Assembly (NCBI GenBank): GCA_016125425.1
Contig: WGLT01000018.1
Coordinates: 1-64,000 of the forward strand
Origin: Alphaproteobacteria bacterium
Lineage (GTDB): Bacteria; Pseudomonadota; Alphaproteobacteria; Caulobacterales; Parvularculaceae
DNA: 64,000 nucleotides
Reading direction: 5' to 3'
Part shown: one piece after another, positions 1-8,741 of the stretch
How positions within the stretch are numbered: position 1 is the stretch's first letter
Layout: every line of letters starts with the position of its first letter
Translations under genes and position numbers: made by a program
Notes under the pieces: generated by a model
The model's input: only the letters and a program-made list of their open reading frames with translations
The model's database searches: none
Told to the model about the DNA's origin: nothing

Positions 1-40
1 CGGCGCGCCGGGGCAGGGCGGCCTTGCCCGGCGAGAAATC

Positions 41-66
41 GGCGCCGCCCCTTATGAGGGGGCGCC
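41..66 (-). terminator. possible terminator hairpin after the acidic membrane protein gene
   Basis: A GC-rich inverted repeat (GGCGCC plus CCC pairing with GGG plus GGCGCC, one bulged base, short TTATGA-type loop) lies about 25 bases past the stop codon of the minus-strand gene ending at 91. The minus-strand sequence after it is only weakly T-rich, so its role as a terminator is an inference. Confidence 0.3.
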
Positions 67-90
67 GTCTGATTCAAATTCCCAAACCAA

Positions 91-627
91 TCAAAGATTG
101 GGATGCTGCGGATCGCTTGCGCCGGAGTCTTTGTCGTCGGGCGACGGTTGATCGGAAGGCGTGACGTCGCCTGAATCCGCCGGCATGTCGACCGCGTCGG
201 TGTCGACCGGCGGCGCGTCTGCGCTATAGTCTTCGTCGGGCGTCGCATAAACGTCGCCGGTGCTGTCTTCGCTCGTATCAACCGCGTCGTCTGGCGTATC
301 CGTCGCGTCGTCGCCGACAGGCGGCGCCATATCAGCGGAATCGTCCGGCAGGGCGGCGGCCGCGTCGGCGTTCGGCGCGGCGCTGTCTGAATTTTCGCTG
401 TCCGGCGAGGACGTCTCGCCGGATTCCTCGTCCGCGCTGTCCGGCGCGGCGCTTTCCGCCGGCATGGCGTCGCCATTGTCTTCGCTCGCGCCGGAAGTCG
501 CGCTCTCATCCGTCGCCGCCGCGGGCGCCGCGGCGTCCGACTTGTCTTTTTGCATGTAGAAATAGGCTCCGCCCGCGGCCAGGACAGCCAGCACCGCCAC
601 AGCGACGCCTATGTTTCGCGCACTCAT
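91..627 (-). CDS. membrane-anchored acidic low-complexity protein, function unknown
   Basis: A 178-residue protein with one N-terminal hydrophobic segment (about residues 6-24, Ala/Val/Leu rich) ending in a Lys-rich stop-transfer, followed by about 150 residues made almost only of Asp, Glu, Ala, Ser, Pro, Thr and Gly. No catalytic motif or repeat is visible. The composition suggests a periplasmic, disordered, negatively charged tail held by an inner-membrane anchor. The ATG at 627 was chosen because GGAG lies 8 bases upstream; a TTG at 645 would add six residues. It lies downstream of the terC-like gene on the same strand, about 210 bases away. Tail composition alone can mimic coding bias in GC-rich DNA, but the clean anchor and hydrophilic tail argue for a real gene. 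Confidence 0.6.
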   Translation of the reverse strand: MSARNIGVAVAVLAVLAAGGAYFYMQKDKSDAAAPAAATDESATSGASEDNGDAMPAESAAPDSADEESGETSSPDSENSDSAAPNADAAAALPDDSADMAPPVGDDATDTPDDAVDTSEDSTGDVYATPDEDYSADAPPVDTDAVDMPADSGDVTPSDQPSPDDKDSGASDPQHPNL

Positions 628-838
628 CGCGCTTGCTCCGTTCAAATGATGGGCGCGCGCCGGCCGACGCGCGCCGCGGGCAGCCCCCGCATCCTTCAGG
701 ATTATGCCAAAGGCCCGAATTTACAAGGGGTTTCACAATTCGCAACAAAAGATGATCGCCGAAAATCCCTATAGGAATCATCCGCGAAGATGAAAGTTTG
801 TACAGGAACGACCTGTTTCTCCGAAAGCGGGCGCGCCT

Positions 839-1480
839 CTATGGAACGAGCCCGGCGAGGCTTGACTGAACGGCTGGTACTTCAATCACCTCGCGTCCGC
901 CTTGATAGATCATCTCCGCGGCGACGAGCACGATGATTCCCAGACCGATATAGGCGATCCAGCGATGTCTTTTCAAAAGCCTCGCGATCATCGCCGCGGC
1001 GAACCCCATGAGAAGCACGGAAAGGGTCAGCCCGAAAACCAGCACCGCCGGATGCTCGCGCGCGGCGCCGGCGACGGCGAGCACATTGTCAAGCGACATT
1101 GAAACGTCCGCCAGGATGATCTGGATGACAGCCTGAAACAGCGATTTCTCCCGCGCGGGCGCGCCCGCGCCGTCGCTGAGTTTCTCTTCGATCTGCGCCG
1201 CATGGATTTCCCGCCACAGTTTCCAGGCGACCCAGAGCAGGAGGATTCCGCCGGCGAGCACAAGTCCGACAACGTTCATCAGCTCCGCCGTCACGACGGA
1301 GAAGCCGATGCGCAGAACGGTTGCGGCGGCGATGCCTATGATGATGGCGCGTATGCGCTGGCGCGCAGGAAGACCGGCGGCGGCGAGGCCGATAACGACG
1401 GCGTTATCGCCGGCGAGCGTCAGGTCGATGATGACAACCTGAAAGAATGGATAGAGCCATTCGGCGCTCAAAGGGCCCAT
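839..1480 (-). CDS. TerC family integral membrane protein (YjbE type)
   Basis: A 213-residue hydrophobic protein with about six to seven membrane segments. It carries the two acidic family signatures, DLTLAGDNAVVIG near residue 20 and DVSMSLDNVLAVAG near residue 125, whose Asp/Asn residues sit in opposing membrane helices. Known TerC proteins are linked to tellurium resistance and, better supported, to metal (manganese) export or metalation of exported proteins. The length fits the short YjbE-type branch without CBS domains. It is monocistronic here. No manganese riboswitch could be recognised in the roughly 95 bases upstream. The substrate is not deducible from sequence. Confidence 0.85.
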   Translation of the reverse strand: MGPLSAEWLYPFFQVVIIDLTLAGDNAVVIGLAAAGLPARQRIRAIIIGIAAATVLRIGFSVVTAELMNVVGLVLAGGILLLWVAWKLWREIHAAQIEEKLSDGAGAPAREKSLFQAVIQIILADVSMSLDNVLAVAGAAREHPAVLVFGLTLSVLLMGFAAAMIARLLKRHRWIAYIGLGIIVLVAAEMIYQGGREVIEVPAVQSSLAGLVP

Positions 1481-1591
1481 GCGACAATCCCGACGGCGAT
1501 CACGCTGATATAGGGTGATTGCGGTCTTGCGCCACCCTGCGCTGGCTGCGACGGCCAGCAGATTGACGATCAGGCATTAACAAAGAATGGG

Positions 1592-1618
1592 GACGGGCGC
1601 TGCGGCGCAGCGCCCGTC
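1592..1618 (-). terminator. strong hairpin after the TPR protein gene
   Basis: A perfect 12-bp inverted repeat (GACGGGCGCTGC / GCAGCGCCCGTC) with a 3-base loop lies 22 bases past the stop codon of the TPR gene. On the minus strand it is followed by CCCCATTCTTTG, a weak U-tract. Position and stem strength make it the likely transcript end. Confidence 0.6.
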
Positions 1619-1640
1619 GGTTATGCGCCGGGAAGCCGGC

Positions 1641-3425
1641 CTAAAGCGAAGCAAGATCGACGGATTTCGGGTCGCCCGCCCAAGCGGCTTTGAACAATTT
1701 CTCGGCGTATTTGGCGCCTTGCCTGTCTTTCTGCGCGCGATAAGCCTGCGACAATCCGTAATAGGCCCACCCATTGTTCGGCGCTTCGGCGAGCGCTTCG
1801 ATGAACAACTGCTCGGCGCGCTCGGCGTCGCCCTGACGCAGGACCATCGCGGCGAGCGTCTGCTTGGCGGGATAATACCAATAGGGCGGTTCGGTGTAGG
1901 CGAGGCCTTCCTGCAAGGCCACGGCTTCCTCCATTGCGGCGACCGCGCTGGAAAGATCGCCTTCCGCCGCGGCGGCGCGCGCGGTTACGATTCTTTCTTC
2001 GATCCGCAGGATGTCACGCGCGGGGATCGACACGGCTTCGAGCGTTGAGAGATCTGCCTCCTTGATGATCCTGGCGACCGCGCGGGCTTCTGCGCGCGCC
2101 TTTTCGGGGGCGCCCGACCGCGCGAACGCCTCTCCGCGCGCATAGCGCCAGGCGGCTTCGAGGAAGGGCAGGTCGCGGCCGGGATCGGGCAGATCAAGTA
2201 TCGCCTGCGGTTCGGCGAATTGCGCCATGGCGAAATAGGGCGCCGCCTTGATCGGCTGGGCGAACGGCACCAAGCGCGCCATTTCAGCGGGCAGCTTCGC
2301 ATCGAGTTTCGCCGCCATGGCGAGCGCCGTCTTCGCATCGCCCGCCATCTGCGCCGATGTCATGAGAAAATGCACATTGTGCGGGTAATAGCCGAATTCA
2401 TAAATCGGGCTCGCCTTGTGTCCGGCGAGAAAAGCCTCATCCGCGGCGACGGCGGCCGCGTTTTGCGCGATCGACTGCTTGAACCGTCCGATCCGGTAAT
2501 AGGTGTGCGACGGCATGTGGATGAGGTGGCCGAGCCCCGGCGCGAGGGCCGGCAGTGTTTCGGCGAAGCGCGCGGCCCGATAGGGATTGTCGCTCGCCTC
2601 GGTCATGTGGATGTAGAGATGAATCGCAGCCGGGTCTTTGGGGCTGCGCGCCAGAACGGTTTCGAGCAGCTCCATCGTGCGCGCCGCGCGGCCTTTCGGC
2701 AGACGTCCGTCCGCTGTCCAGTAATCCCATGGCTGCGTGTCCATATTGGCTTCCGCAGCCAGTGTCAGGACGAAATCGTCATCCGGATAGGCATGCGTCA
2801 GCTTCTCCATTGCGTCCGCATACGCATTATCGAGCTTCGAGCGGTCAGAAAGCGGTTTTGCCTGATAGCGATAGCCGAGCGCGGCGATCAGCGCGCGCTC
2901 CCTCTCGCCCGCGCCGTCGCGCAGGGACAGCGCTTTTTTGATCGCGGCGAACGCCGGCGCGACGGCGTCGTCTTCCATCGGCGCGTTGATATTGGGGCCG
3001 TAGGCGATCGCCTCGCCCCAGTAACACATCGCGCATTCAGGGTCGGCGGCCTGCGCCATCCGGAAGTCCTCAATCGCCGCGCCGTGATTGAAATTCAGCA
3101 TGTCGGCGAGGCCGCGATTGAACCAGCCTTGCGCGTCCGCGCTCTTCGTCGAGATCTCGCGGCGAATATCGCCGACCGCCTCCGGAACGTCCGTGGCGGC
3201 GGGCGTCGCGGCCGGCGCTTCTTCGGCGTAGGCGCGCGCGATGGTGAGAAAATAGGCTTGCCGGCGCGCCATTGCGGCCGGATCGCCGCCGCACAAAGAC
3301 CGTGCGAATTCGATCGGATTGATGAAGGAGACGCCTTTCGCGCCCGAATGATCGCGGACGCCGAGTCCGACGCCGCCAAGCGCGAGCGCCGCGCCGGCGG
3401 CGGCGAGATACAGCCTGGTCTGCAT
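1641..3425 (-). CDS. exported tetratricopeptide-repeat protein, function unknown
   Basis: A 594-residue protein with an N-terminal hydrophobic export signal or anchor (about residues 4-24) and several TPR-like helical repeats. Recognisable repeats lie around residues 95-140 (WFNRGLADMLNFNHGAAIED, then AADPECAMCYWGEAIAYG) and at the C-terminus (AEQLFIEALAEAPNNGWAYY). This resembles a widespread family of uncharacterised bacterial TPR proteins. The start was placed at 3425 because AGGGGAAA precedes that ATG and a signal sequence follows directly; the frame stays open 165 bases further but that part looks non-coding. It is divergent from xseA with 170 bases between. Role probably in the periplasm or at the membrane; partners unknown. 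Confidence 0.75.
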   Translation of the reverse strand: MQTRLYLAAAGAALALGGVGLGVRDHSGAKGVSFINPIEFARSLCGGDPAAMARRQAYFLTIARAYAEEAPAATPAATDVPEAVGDIRREISTKSADAQGWFNRGLADMLNFNHGAAIEDFRMAQAADPECAMCYWGEAIAYGPNINAPMEDDAVAPAFAAIKKALSLRDGAGERERALIAALGYRYQAKPLSDRSKLDNAYADAMEKLTHAYPDDDFVLTLAAEANMDTQPWDYWTADGRLPKGRAARTMELLETVLARSPKDPAAIHLYIHMTEASDNPYRAARFAETLPALAPGLGHLIHMPSHTYYRIGRFKQSIAQNAAAVAADEAFLAGHKASPIYEFGYYPHNVHFLMTSAQMAGDAKTALAMAAKLDAKLPAEMARLVPFAQPIKAAPYFAMAQFAEPQAILDLPDPGRDLPFLEAAWRYARGEAFARSGAPEKARAEARAVARIIKEADLSTLEAVSIPARDILRIEERIVTARAAAAEGDLSSAVAAMEEAVALQEGLAYTEPPYWYYPAKQTLAAMVLRQGDAERAEQLFIEALAEAPNNGWAYYGLSQAYRAQKDRQGAKYAEKLFKAAWAGDPKSVDLASL

Positions 3426-3595
3426 GATTTTCCCCTTTGGCCTTGCGACGGCTCCGCGAAAGCCGCTGCGGATACAACGCCGTCGGTTCACATACAGATT
3501 TCGATAATGCGGAACGCGTCGGCCGCCGCGTTCGAAAGGATGGTCGCGCGTCGGCGCGCTTATCCCGCCATCCGAATTATGCTGTAACACAGCTT

Positions 3596-5014
3596 ATGAC
3601 GGAGTCAAATTTCGGCAATGTCCGCGAATACACAGTCAGCGAGCTCTCCGGCGCGATCAAGCGCTCGCTGGAGGAGGGCTTCGGATTCGTGCGCGTCAGG
3701 GGCGAGGTCGGGCGCGTCACGCGCGCCGGCTCCGGCCATGTCTATCTCGATCTGAAAGACGAGCGCGCGGTTCTGTCGTCGGTGATCTGGAAGGGCTCGG
3801 CGGCGCGGATCCGTTTCCAGCCTGAGCAGGGGATGGAGGTCGTCGCCACGGGCCGCCTCACGACCTTCCCCGGCCAGTCACGCTACCAGCTCGTCATCGA
3901 CTCGCTTGAACCCGCCGGCGTCGGCGCGCTGATGGCGCTATTCGAGGAGCGCAAGAAAAAGCTCGCCGCCGAAGGGCTTTTCGCGCCCGAACGCAAGAAA
4001 AAGCTCCCCTATATTCCGGAAGTCGTCGGCGTCGTCACTTCGCCTTCGGGCGCCGTCATTCGCGACATTCTGCATCGCCTGCGCGAGCGCTTTCCGCGCC
4101 ATGTGATCGTCTGGCCGACCCTCGTTCAGGGAAAGGGCGCGGAAATCCAGATCGCCGCGGCGATCGACGGCTTCAATGCGCTGCCCGAAGACGGATCTAT
4201 TCCGCGGCCGGATGTTCTCATCGTCGCGCGCGGCGGCGGGTCGCTGGAGGATCTGTGGTGCTTCAATGAGGAAATCGTCGCGCGTGCGGCCGCCGCAAGC
4301 CGTATTCCGCTGATTTCGGCAGTGGGGCATGAAACTGATACGACGCTGATCGATTATGTCGCCGATCTTCGCGCCCCGACGCCGACCGCGGCGGCGGAAT
4401 TCGCCGTGCCGGTGCGCGCCGAGCTTTTAAGCGAAGTCCTGAATAAGGAGCGGCGCATGGCGAGCGCCATTGCGCGCCTCGCGGAAGCGCGGCGGACCGG
4501 GCTTCTCGCCGCGATCCGCGGTCTCGGCCGCCCGGGCGATCTTCTCGGCCCCGCCGCGCAGCGACTCGACGCCGCCGCGGAGCGGTTCAAATTCGCGAGG
4601 GCGCGCTTTTTTGACGCGCGCCGGCGCGATCTTTCCGAAAAACGGCTTTCCCCGTCTTCTCTAAAACGTCTCTATACGGAGAAGGAGCGGGAGTGCGCGC
4701 GGCTCGCCGAGCGCCTGAAACCCGCCATGCTCCGGATCATCGAACGCGAGCGCGCGCGTCTCGGCGGCGCGGCGAAACTCCTTGGCGCGCTGTCCTATCA
4801 GAACGTGCTTGAGCGCGGCTTTGCGCTGGTGCGCGCCGAAAACGGCGCGCTCATTCGAAGCGCGGCCGCGGCGAAATCCGGCGCGCATGTCCGCTTGCGC
4901 TTCGCCGACGGGGAGCGCGGCGCGGTCATCGACGGCGAGGCCGCGCCGGCGGCGAAGCAATCCAAGCCCGCCGCAAAGAAGCCGGCGGCGAAACAGAAGA
5001 GCTTGTTTGATTGA
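3596..5014 (+). CDS. xseA: exodeoxyribonuclease VII large subunit
   Basis: A 472-residue protein (E. coli XseA is 456). The N-terminal OB-fold includes [16 protein letters not shown] and a [11 protein letters not shown] strand; the central catalytic domain contains [31 protein letters not shown] and [13 protein letters not shown]; a long charged helical region follows and the tail is Lys/Ala rich. With XseB the enzyme degrades single-stranded DNA to acid-insoluble oligonucleotides. No xseB lies in this window. The ATG at 3596 was chosen because the OB-fold begins about ten residues later; the open frame further upstream has no family similarity. It is followed by a DUF2093 gene, a common alphaproteobacterial arrangement. 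Confidence 0.95.
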   Translation: MTESNFGNVREYTVSELSGAIKRSLEEGFGFVRVRGEVGRVTRAGSGHVYLDLKDERAVLSSVIWKGSAARIRFQPEQGMEVVATGRLTTFPGQSRYQLVIDSLEPAGVGALMALFEERKKKLAAEGLFAPERKKKLPYIPEVVGVVTSPSGAVIRDILHRLRERFPRHVIVWPTLVQGKGAEIQIAAAIDGFNALPEDGSIPRPDVLIVARGGGSLEDLWCFNEEIVARAAAASRIPLISAVGHETDTTLIDYVADLRAPTPTAAAEFAVPVRAELLSEVLNKERRMASAIARLAEARRTGLLAAIRGLGRPGDLLGPAAQRLDAAAERFKFARARFFDARRRDLSEKRLSPSSLKRLYTEKERECARLAERLKPAMLRIIERERARLGGAAKLLGALSYQNVLERGFALVRAENGALIRSAAAAKSGAHVRLRFADGERGAVIDGEAAPAAKQSKPAAKKPAAKQKSLFD

Positions 5015-5129
5015 AGGTCGGATTGCGCCCGGATCGGCGTCCCGGCGCGAGGACCGCGTCGGCGCCTCTTTTTGACCTCGCCCACCTTCGGCGCTACTTC
5101 TTGGCCCCGGAGCAGCCCATGATCGAGCC

Positions 5130-5342
5130 ATGAATATCCAGGAGTCCTTCGGCGACGGCGAGGCGGTCGTCGAATTCAAGGACGGCGAGTTCGTCATCGT
5201 CAAACCCGGCGGCTTCGTGCGCTGCGCGGTGACAGGCGTGCGCATTCCGTTGCGCGCGCTCAAATATTGGAGCGTCGACCGCCAGGAGGCTTACGCCGAC
5301 GCCGCCGCGGCGCTGAAGGGCATGGGGCTCGGCGGGGAGTGA
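5130..5342 (+). CDS. DUF2093 family small protein
   Basis: A 70-residue soluble protein matching the alphaproteobacterial DUF2093 family: a beta-rich core with FVIVKPGGFVRCAVTG and PLRALKYWSVDRQEAY. The family has no known function but is often found next to xseA, as here. Its stop codon is two bases before the ATG of the M23 peptidase gene, so the two are probably co-translated. The single Cys in the VRCAVTG segment is embedded in a turn reminiscent of a small binding fold; metal binding cannot be judged from one Cys. Confidence 0.85.
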   Translation: MNIQESFGDGEAVVEFKDGEFVIVKPGGFVRCAVTGVRIPLRALKYWSVDRQEAYADAAAALKGMGLGGE

Positions 5343-5344
5343 GC

Positions 5345-6361
5345 ATGAAACGCGTTCTGACAGCGCTCGCCGCCGCCTTTTGCTCCAGCGCGGCTGGCGC
5401 TTGCGCGCAGGAGCCCGAGCCGCCTGCGCCGCCGAAGATCGAAGCGCTGGCGCCGGCCCCCGATCCGAACGATCCCGCCGTCCTGAAACGGCGCGCCGAT
5501 TTCGCCGAGGCGATGCGGCAAGTCGACAAGCGTCAGCTTGTCTTCAACGCCTCTTCCGAAGACGTCTCGCTTGAGGGCGCGCTGACGCAGGGCGGTCTTG
5601 TATTCGGAAAGACGCTCGCCGGCGCGAAGGTGCGCCTCGACGGCGAAGACGTGATGGTCGGCGATGACGGACGGTTCGTCATCGGCTTCGGCCGCGACGC
5701 CGCGCCGTCCTCGCTGCTCGCCGTGACCTTGCCGGACGGAAAGATCGAGCGCGTCGCGCTCAAGATCGCCGCGCGCGACTTTCCCGTGCAGCGCATTGAC
5801 GGTCTCCCGGAATCCGAAGTCTCGAAATTCTCGAAAGCGGATCTCGAAAAGATCGCCGAAGACAAGAAGCTGAAAGACGCCGCGCGCGAAAGCTCCGAGA
5901 ACAAAGAGGACTGGCGGAGCGGTTTTGAAATGCCGGCGCGCGGCGTCATCAGCGGCGTTTACGGATCGCAGCGCATTTTGAACGGCCAACCGAAATCTCC
6001 CCATAGCGGGATTGATATCGCCGCCCCGACCGGCACGCCGATTCGCGCGCCGGCGGACGGCGTGGTCACGCTCGCCGAGCCCGATATGTATTTCGAGGGC
6101 GGCCTCGTTTTGATTGATCACGGCTTCTGGGTCGAAAGCGCGCTGATGCATATGTCGAAGGTCGAAGTGAAGGCGGGCGAGCGCGTGAAGAAGGGCCAAG
6201 AGATCGGCCGCATCGGCCAGACCGGGCGGGCGACCGGCCCGCACACCCATTGGAGCGTCAAATGGATGGGGATTCCTGTCGATCCGCAGCTGCTGGTGCA
6301 GGATGGGCCGGGCGCCGGAGCCCCCGTCGCGGCGGGAGCGGGCGAGAAAGGCGCTCAATAG
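5345..6361 (+). CDS. M23 family metallopeptidase, exported
   Basis: A 338-residue protein with an N-terminal signal peptide (about residues 1-22, ending AAGACAQ), a Pro-rich linker, a beta-rich middle region and a C-terminal LytM/M23 domain (about residues 200-320). The zinc motifs are visible: HSGID (H-x3-D), a further conserved His in ALMHMS, and GPHTHWSV (HxH). Active members are lysostaphin-like endopeptidases cutting peptidoglycan cross-links; degenerate members activate amidases, but the intact ligands here suggest activity. The Cys at the signal end has Ala rather than Leu at -3, so I call a cleaved signal peptide, not a lipoprotein. The ATG is two bases after the DUF2093 stop. Confidence 0.9.
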   Translation: MKRVLTALAAAFCSSAAGACAQEPEPPAPPKIEALAPAPDPNDPAVLKRRADFAEAMRQVDKRQLVFNASSEDVSLEGALTQGGLVFGKTLAGAKVRLDGEDVMVGDDGRFVIGFGRDAAPSSLLAVTLPDGKIERVALKIAARDFPVQRIDGLPESEVSKFSKADLEKIAEDKKLKDAARESSENKEDWRSGFEMPARGVISGVYGSQRILNGQPKSPHSGIDIAAPTGTPIRAPADGVVTLAEPDMYFEGGLVLIDHGFWVESALMHMSKVEVKAGERVKKGQEIGRIGQTGRATGPHTHWSVKWMGIPVDPQLLVQDGPGAGAPVAAGAGEKGAQ

Positions 6362-6376
6362 TTCCCCGCATATTTT

Positions 6377-6395
6377 GTAATTGACAATCATTTGC
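6377..6395. promoter_or_regulatory. candidate Fur box upstream of bfd-bfr
   Basis: The 19 bases GTAATTGACAATCATTTGC match the classical Fur consensus GATAATGATAATCATTATC at 13 of 19 positions, including an unbroken AATCATT core. They lie 62 bases upstream of bfd and overlap a TTGACA that could act as a -35 element. Iron-dependent control of bfd-bfr is well known in bacteria; use of this particular site is inferred. Confidence 0.5.
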
Positions 6396-6456
6396 ATCTA
6401 GGCCAAGGAATAGGCGTCCGGCCTGTGCGCCATCAACCTCGCCAGAGCGTCCGCCC

Positions 6457-6645
6457 ATGTATGTCTGCATCTGTAACGCCTTGAGGGATAAGGAGCTTTC
6501 CGAAGCCGCGCGGGGCGGGGCGCGCACCGTCGCCGACGCCTTCCGGCGCTGCGGCCGGCGCCCCCAATGCGGCAAATGCCTCCCGGATGTCGCCGACATC
6601 ATTGAAGAAGCCCGCGGCGACGCCCCCGCCATCGCCGCCGAATAG
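6457..6645 (+). CDS. bfd: bacterioferritin-associated ferredoxin
   Basis: A 62-residue BFD-type [2Fe-2S] protein. The four ligands are Cys4 and Cys6 (MYVCICNAL) and Cys38 and Cys41 (PQCGKC), with the family spacing C-x-C...C-x2-C; Cys32 is extra. Known Bfd docks on bacterioferritin and passes electrons to the core to release stored iron, and is induced under iron starvation. It lies 100 bases upstream of bfr on the same strand and downstream of a Fur-like site, a classical arrangement. Identity is clear from the motif and the neighbour. Confidence 0.92.
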   Translation: MYVCICNALRDKELSEAARGGARTVADAFRRCGRRPQCGKCLPDVADIIEEARGDAPAIAAE

Positions 6646-6745
6646 GCGCGCTTTCTCAACAGGCGCGAATCGTCCGCAAATTGAAATCTGACTCTGGCGC
6701 ATATGGTGCTAGGCTTGTCGCCGGACCTTAGGGGGAGACTTGCGC

Positions 6746-7225
6746 GTGAAGGGCGATCCGAAAGTCATCGAGCATCTGAACAAGGCTTTGAAGCTCGAGC
6801 TGACGACGGTCAATCAGTACTTTCTCCACGCCCGGATGTTCCGGAATTGGGGCTTTGAGCGCGCCGCCAAGAAGGAATATGACGAATCCATCGATGAAAT
6901 GAAGCATGCGGACGAGTTGATCGAGCGCATTCTCTTTCTCGAAGGTCTGCCCAATGTCCAGGATCTCGACAAGGTCTATATCGGCGAGACGTTGAAGGAA
7001 TGTCTCGAGCTCGACTTGAAGGCTGAAAAGCGCGCGCACCCGGTCTATTCCGAAGCAATCCAGCACTTCGAAAGCGTGCGCGACTATGTCAGCCGCGAAA
7101 TCCTCGTGCGCATACTGGAATCTGAGGAAGAGCATATCGACTATCTCGAAACGCAGCTTGAGCTGATCAAGAAAATCGGCGAGGCGCGCTACATGCAAAG
7201 TCAGATGAAAGGGGATGACGACTAG
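6746..7225 (+). CDS. bfr: bacterioferritin
   Basis: A ferritin-fold protein of 159 residues storing iron as a mineral core. Starting at the GTG at 6746 gives MKGDPKVIEHL, the standard family start, and places every key residue at the E. coli numbers: ferroxidase ligands Glu18, Tyr25, Glu51 and His54, and haem ligand Met52. The second half carries the remaining ligands (EEEHIDYLE). A TTG at 6740 is possible but only a few bases from the AGGGGGA ribosome site at 6730-6736, whereas the GTG has normal spacing. It pairs functionally with bfd just upstream. Subunits normally form a 24-mer with haem at dimer interfaces. Confidence 0.95.
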   Translation: MKGDPKVIEHLNKALKLELTTVNQYFLHARMFRNWGFERAAKKEYDESIDEMKHADELIERILFLEGLPNVQDLDKVYIGETLKECLELDLKAEKRAHPVYSEAIQHFESVRDYVSREILVRILESEEEHIDYLETQLELIKKIGEARYMQSQMKGDDD

Positions 7226-7228
7226 GCC

Positions 7229-7660
7229 ATGAAATATGAGATGACAGCGACCCTTATCGCCGGCGCGTTGTTGCTCTGCGCCGCCTGCTCGGGATCCAAA
7301 ACGCCTGAACCGACGCCGCCCGACGAAGCGGCGGCGCAGGAAGCCGCGCCGACAGGCGCCGTGGCGGCGGATGAAACGCCGGAAGCGCCGGCCATTCCCG
7401 CGGGCGAACGCGGCGGCATATGCGGCGGCATTGGCGGGGTGCAATGCGTCAATGATGACGATTATTGCGCTCTGGAATCAGGCGTCTGCGCGACGACGGC
7501 GGACGCCGCCGGCGTCTGCAAGGAGCGTCCGCAAGTCTGCACGCAAGACTACACGCCGGTCTGCGGCTGCGACGGCGAGACCTATTCCAACGCTTGCGTC
7601 GCCGCGTCCAAGGGCGTTTCCGTCGCCTATGGCGGAGAATGCACGGCGGCGCAGGAATAG
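7229..7660 (+). CDS. Kazal-domain lipoprotein (predicted protease inhibitor)
   Basis: A 143-residue exported protein. Residues 1-20 form a lipoprotein-like signal (ALLLCAAC) with Cys20 as probable lipidation site, although position -3 is Cys rather than Leu. A Pro/Ala/Glu-rich linker follows, then a Cys-rich region (residues 58-90) and a C-terminal Kazal domain with the diagnostic PVCGCDGETYSNAC core and a closing GGEC. Kazal domains block serine proteases through a substrate-like loop; bacterial ones are thought to protect the envelope from host, predator or self proteases. It begins three bases after bfr, so it may be co-transcribed, a link I cannot explain. The inhibited protease is unknown. 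Confidence 0.8.
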   Translation: MKYEMTATLIAGALLLCAACSGSKTPEPTPPDEAAAQEAAPTGAVAADETPEAPAIPAGERGGICGGIGGVQCVNDDDYCALESGVCATTADAAGVCKERPQVCTQDYTPVCGCDGETYSNACVAASKGVSVAYGGECTAAQE

Positions 7661-7802
7661 CGGGCGGTTCGCCGGTTCTGAAGCGTTCGCGGCCGGCTTA
7701 TCGAGGCCCGGCCTTGCGGCGGCCTCGGTCTGAGGCGTCGCTGCGAGGGCGCTGCGAGAAAAAGCCCTTCAAGGACGGGGCGCGGGGCCTTCGCTCCGTG
7801 AA

Positions 7803-8741
7803 CTATTCTTTCGGCCAGCGACGGTGCAGCCAGAGCCATTGCTCTGGCCGCGCCAGGATCTCCGCGCCGATCGCGTCATTGATCTCTCTCGTGATCTTTA
7901 CAACGTCTGCGGAAAAATCGCCCGTAGGCTCCGCATAGATCGGCTTTAGCGCGCGCACGCGGAAATGGGCGCCTTCAAGGCGTTCGACGCTCGCCGGCAC
8001 GATCGGCGCCTTGAAGCGCAAGGCGAGGCGCGCGGCGGTGGTGGCGGTCTTCGCCTCGCGCCCGAGAAACGGAACAGTGACGCCCGCGTTCTGCTTCTGG
8101 TCGACGAGCATGGCGAGCGACACCCCGTCGGCCATCATATCGAGCATGGCGCGCGCGCCCTGATTTCCCTTCGGCGCCTGCAATCGCGACATGATTTTCG
8201 AGCGCGACCTGACGATCAGTTCGTCGGTCAGCGGATTGTTCGCCGCGCGATAGAGGATCGCGAATTTGATCCCGCTATATTGAAGGAGAACGGCCATGAT
8301 CTCCCAGTTCGCGAAATGGCCGGAAACGAAAATCACCGGCCCGTTCCCGGCCGCCTCGAACACGTTCTCGGCGCCGATGACTTCGACGCGGCTGTCGGCG
8401 GCCGCAGGATCGAACGCGTCGAGATGGGCGAATTCGCCCGCGGTGCGGCCGAGATTGTCCCAGACTTTCATGATGACCGCGCGTCGGCGCTGTTCATCCC
8501 AGTCCGGAAATACGGCTTTGAGATTCTCGTCGGCGCGGCGCGTTTCCGGCAGAAACGGGCCGATCGAACGCGCGATAAAGCCGCCGATCGCGGAAGCGCG
8601 GTCCACGCCGACGGCGCGCGAGGCCGACAAAAGCCCGCACGCAATAAGATATTCGAGGCGATTCCCGATCGTCGTCTTGCGGCCGGAGCCCGTCTCGGGG
8701 CGCGGCGCGCCCGCGTCGTCGATCGCGCGCGCGTCAGCCAC
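7803..8741 (-). CDS. lpxL: lipid A biosynthesis lauroyl/myristoyl acyltransferase
   Basis: An LpxL/HtrB-family acyltransferase, about 312 residues, with an N-terminal membrane-anchor helix and the catalytic H-x4-E motif in SGHFANWE. Other family marks are NLGRTAGEF and QKQNAGVTVPFLG. It transfers a secondary acyl chain to Kdo2-lipid IVA at the inner membrane. I prefer the GTG at 8741: AGAGGGA lies 7 bases upstream and the gene then overlaps the lpxK stop by 8 bases. An ATG at 8759 and a TTG at 8774 are in frame but lack a ribosome site. It is last in the waaA-lpxK-lpxL run. The chain-length specificity (lpxL versus lpxM) cannot be read from sequence. Confidence 0.88.
   Translation of the reverse strand: MADARAIDDAGAPRPETGSGRKTTIGNRLEYLIACGLLSASRAVGVDRASAIGGFIARSIGPFLPETRRADENLKAVFPDWDEQRRRAVIMKVWDNLGRTAGEFAHLDAFDPAAADSRVEVIGAENVFEAAGNGPVIFVSGHFANWEIMAVLLQYSGIKFAILYRAANNPLTDELIVRSRSKIMSRLQAPKGNQGARAMLDMMADGVSLAMLVDQKQNAGVTVPFLGREAKTATTAARLALRFKAPIVPASVERLEGAHFRVRALKPIYAEPTGDFSADVVKITREINDAIGAEILARPEQWLWLHRRWPKE

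Noticed and set aside
1481-1576. Manganese riboswitch before the TerC gene
   Set aside because: TerC genes in other bacteria can carry a yybP-ykoY element, but neither its conserved loops nor a long structured leader could be found in this short gap.
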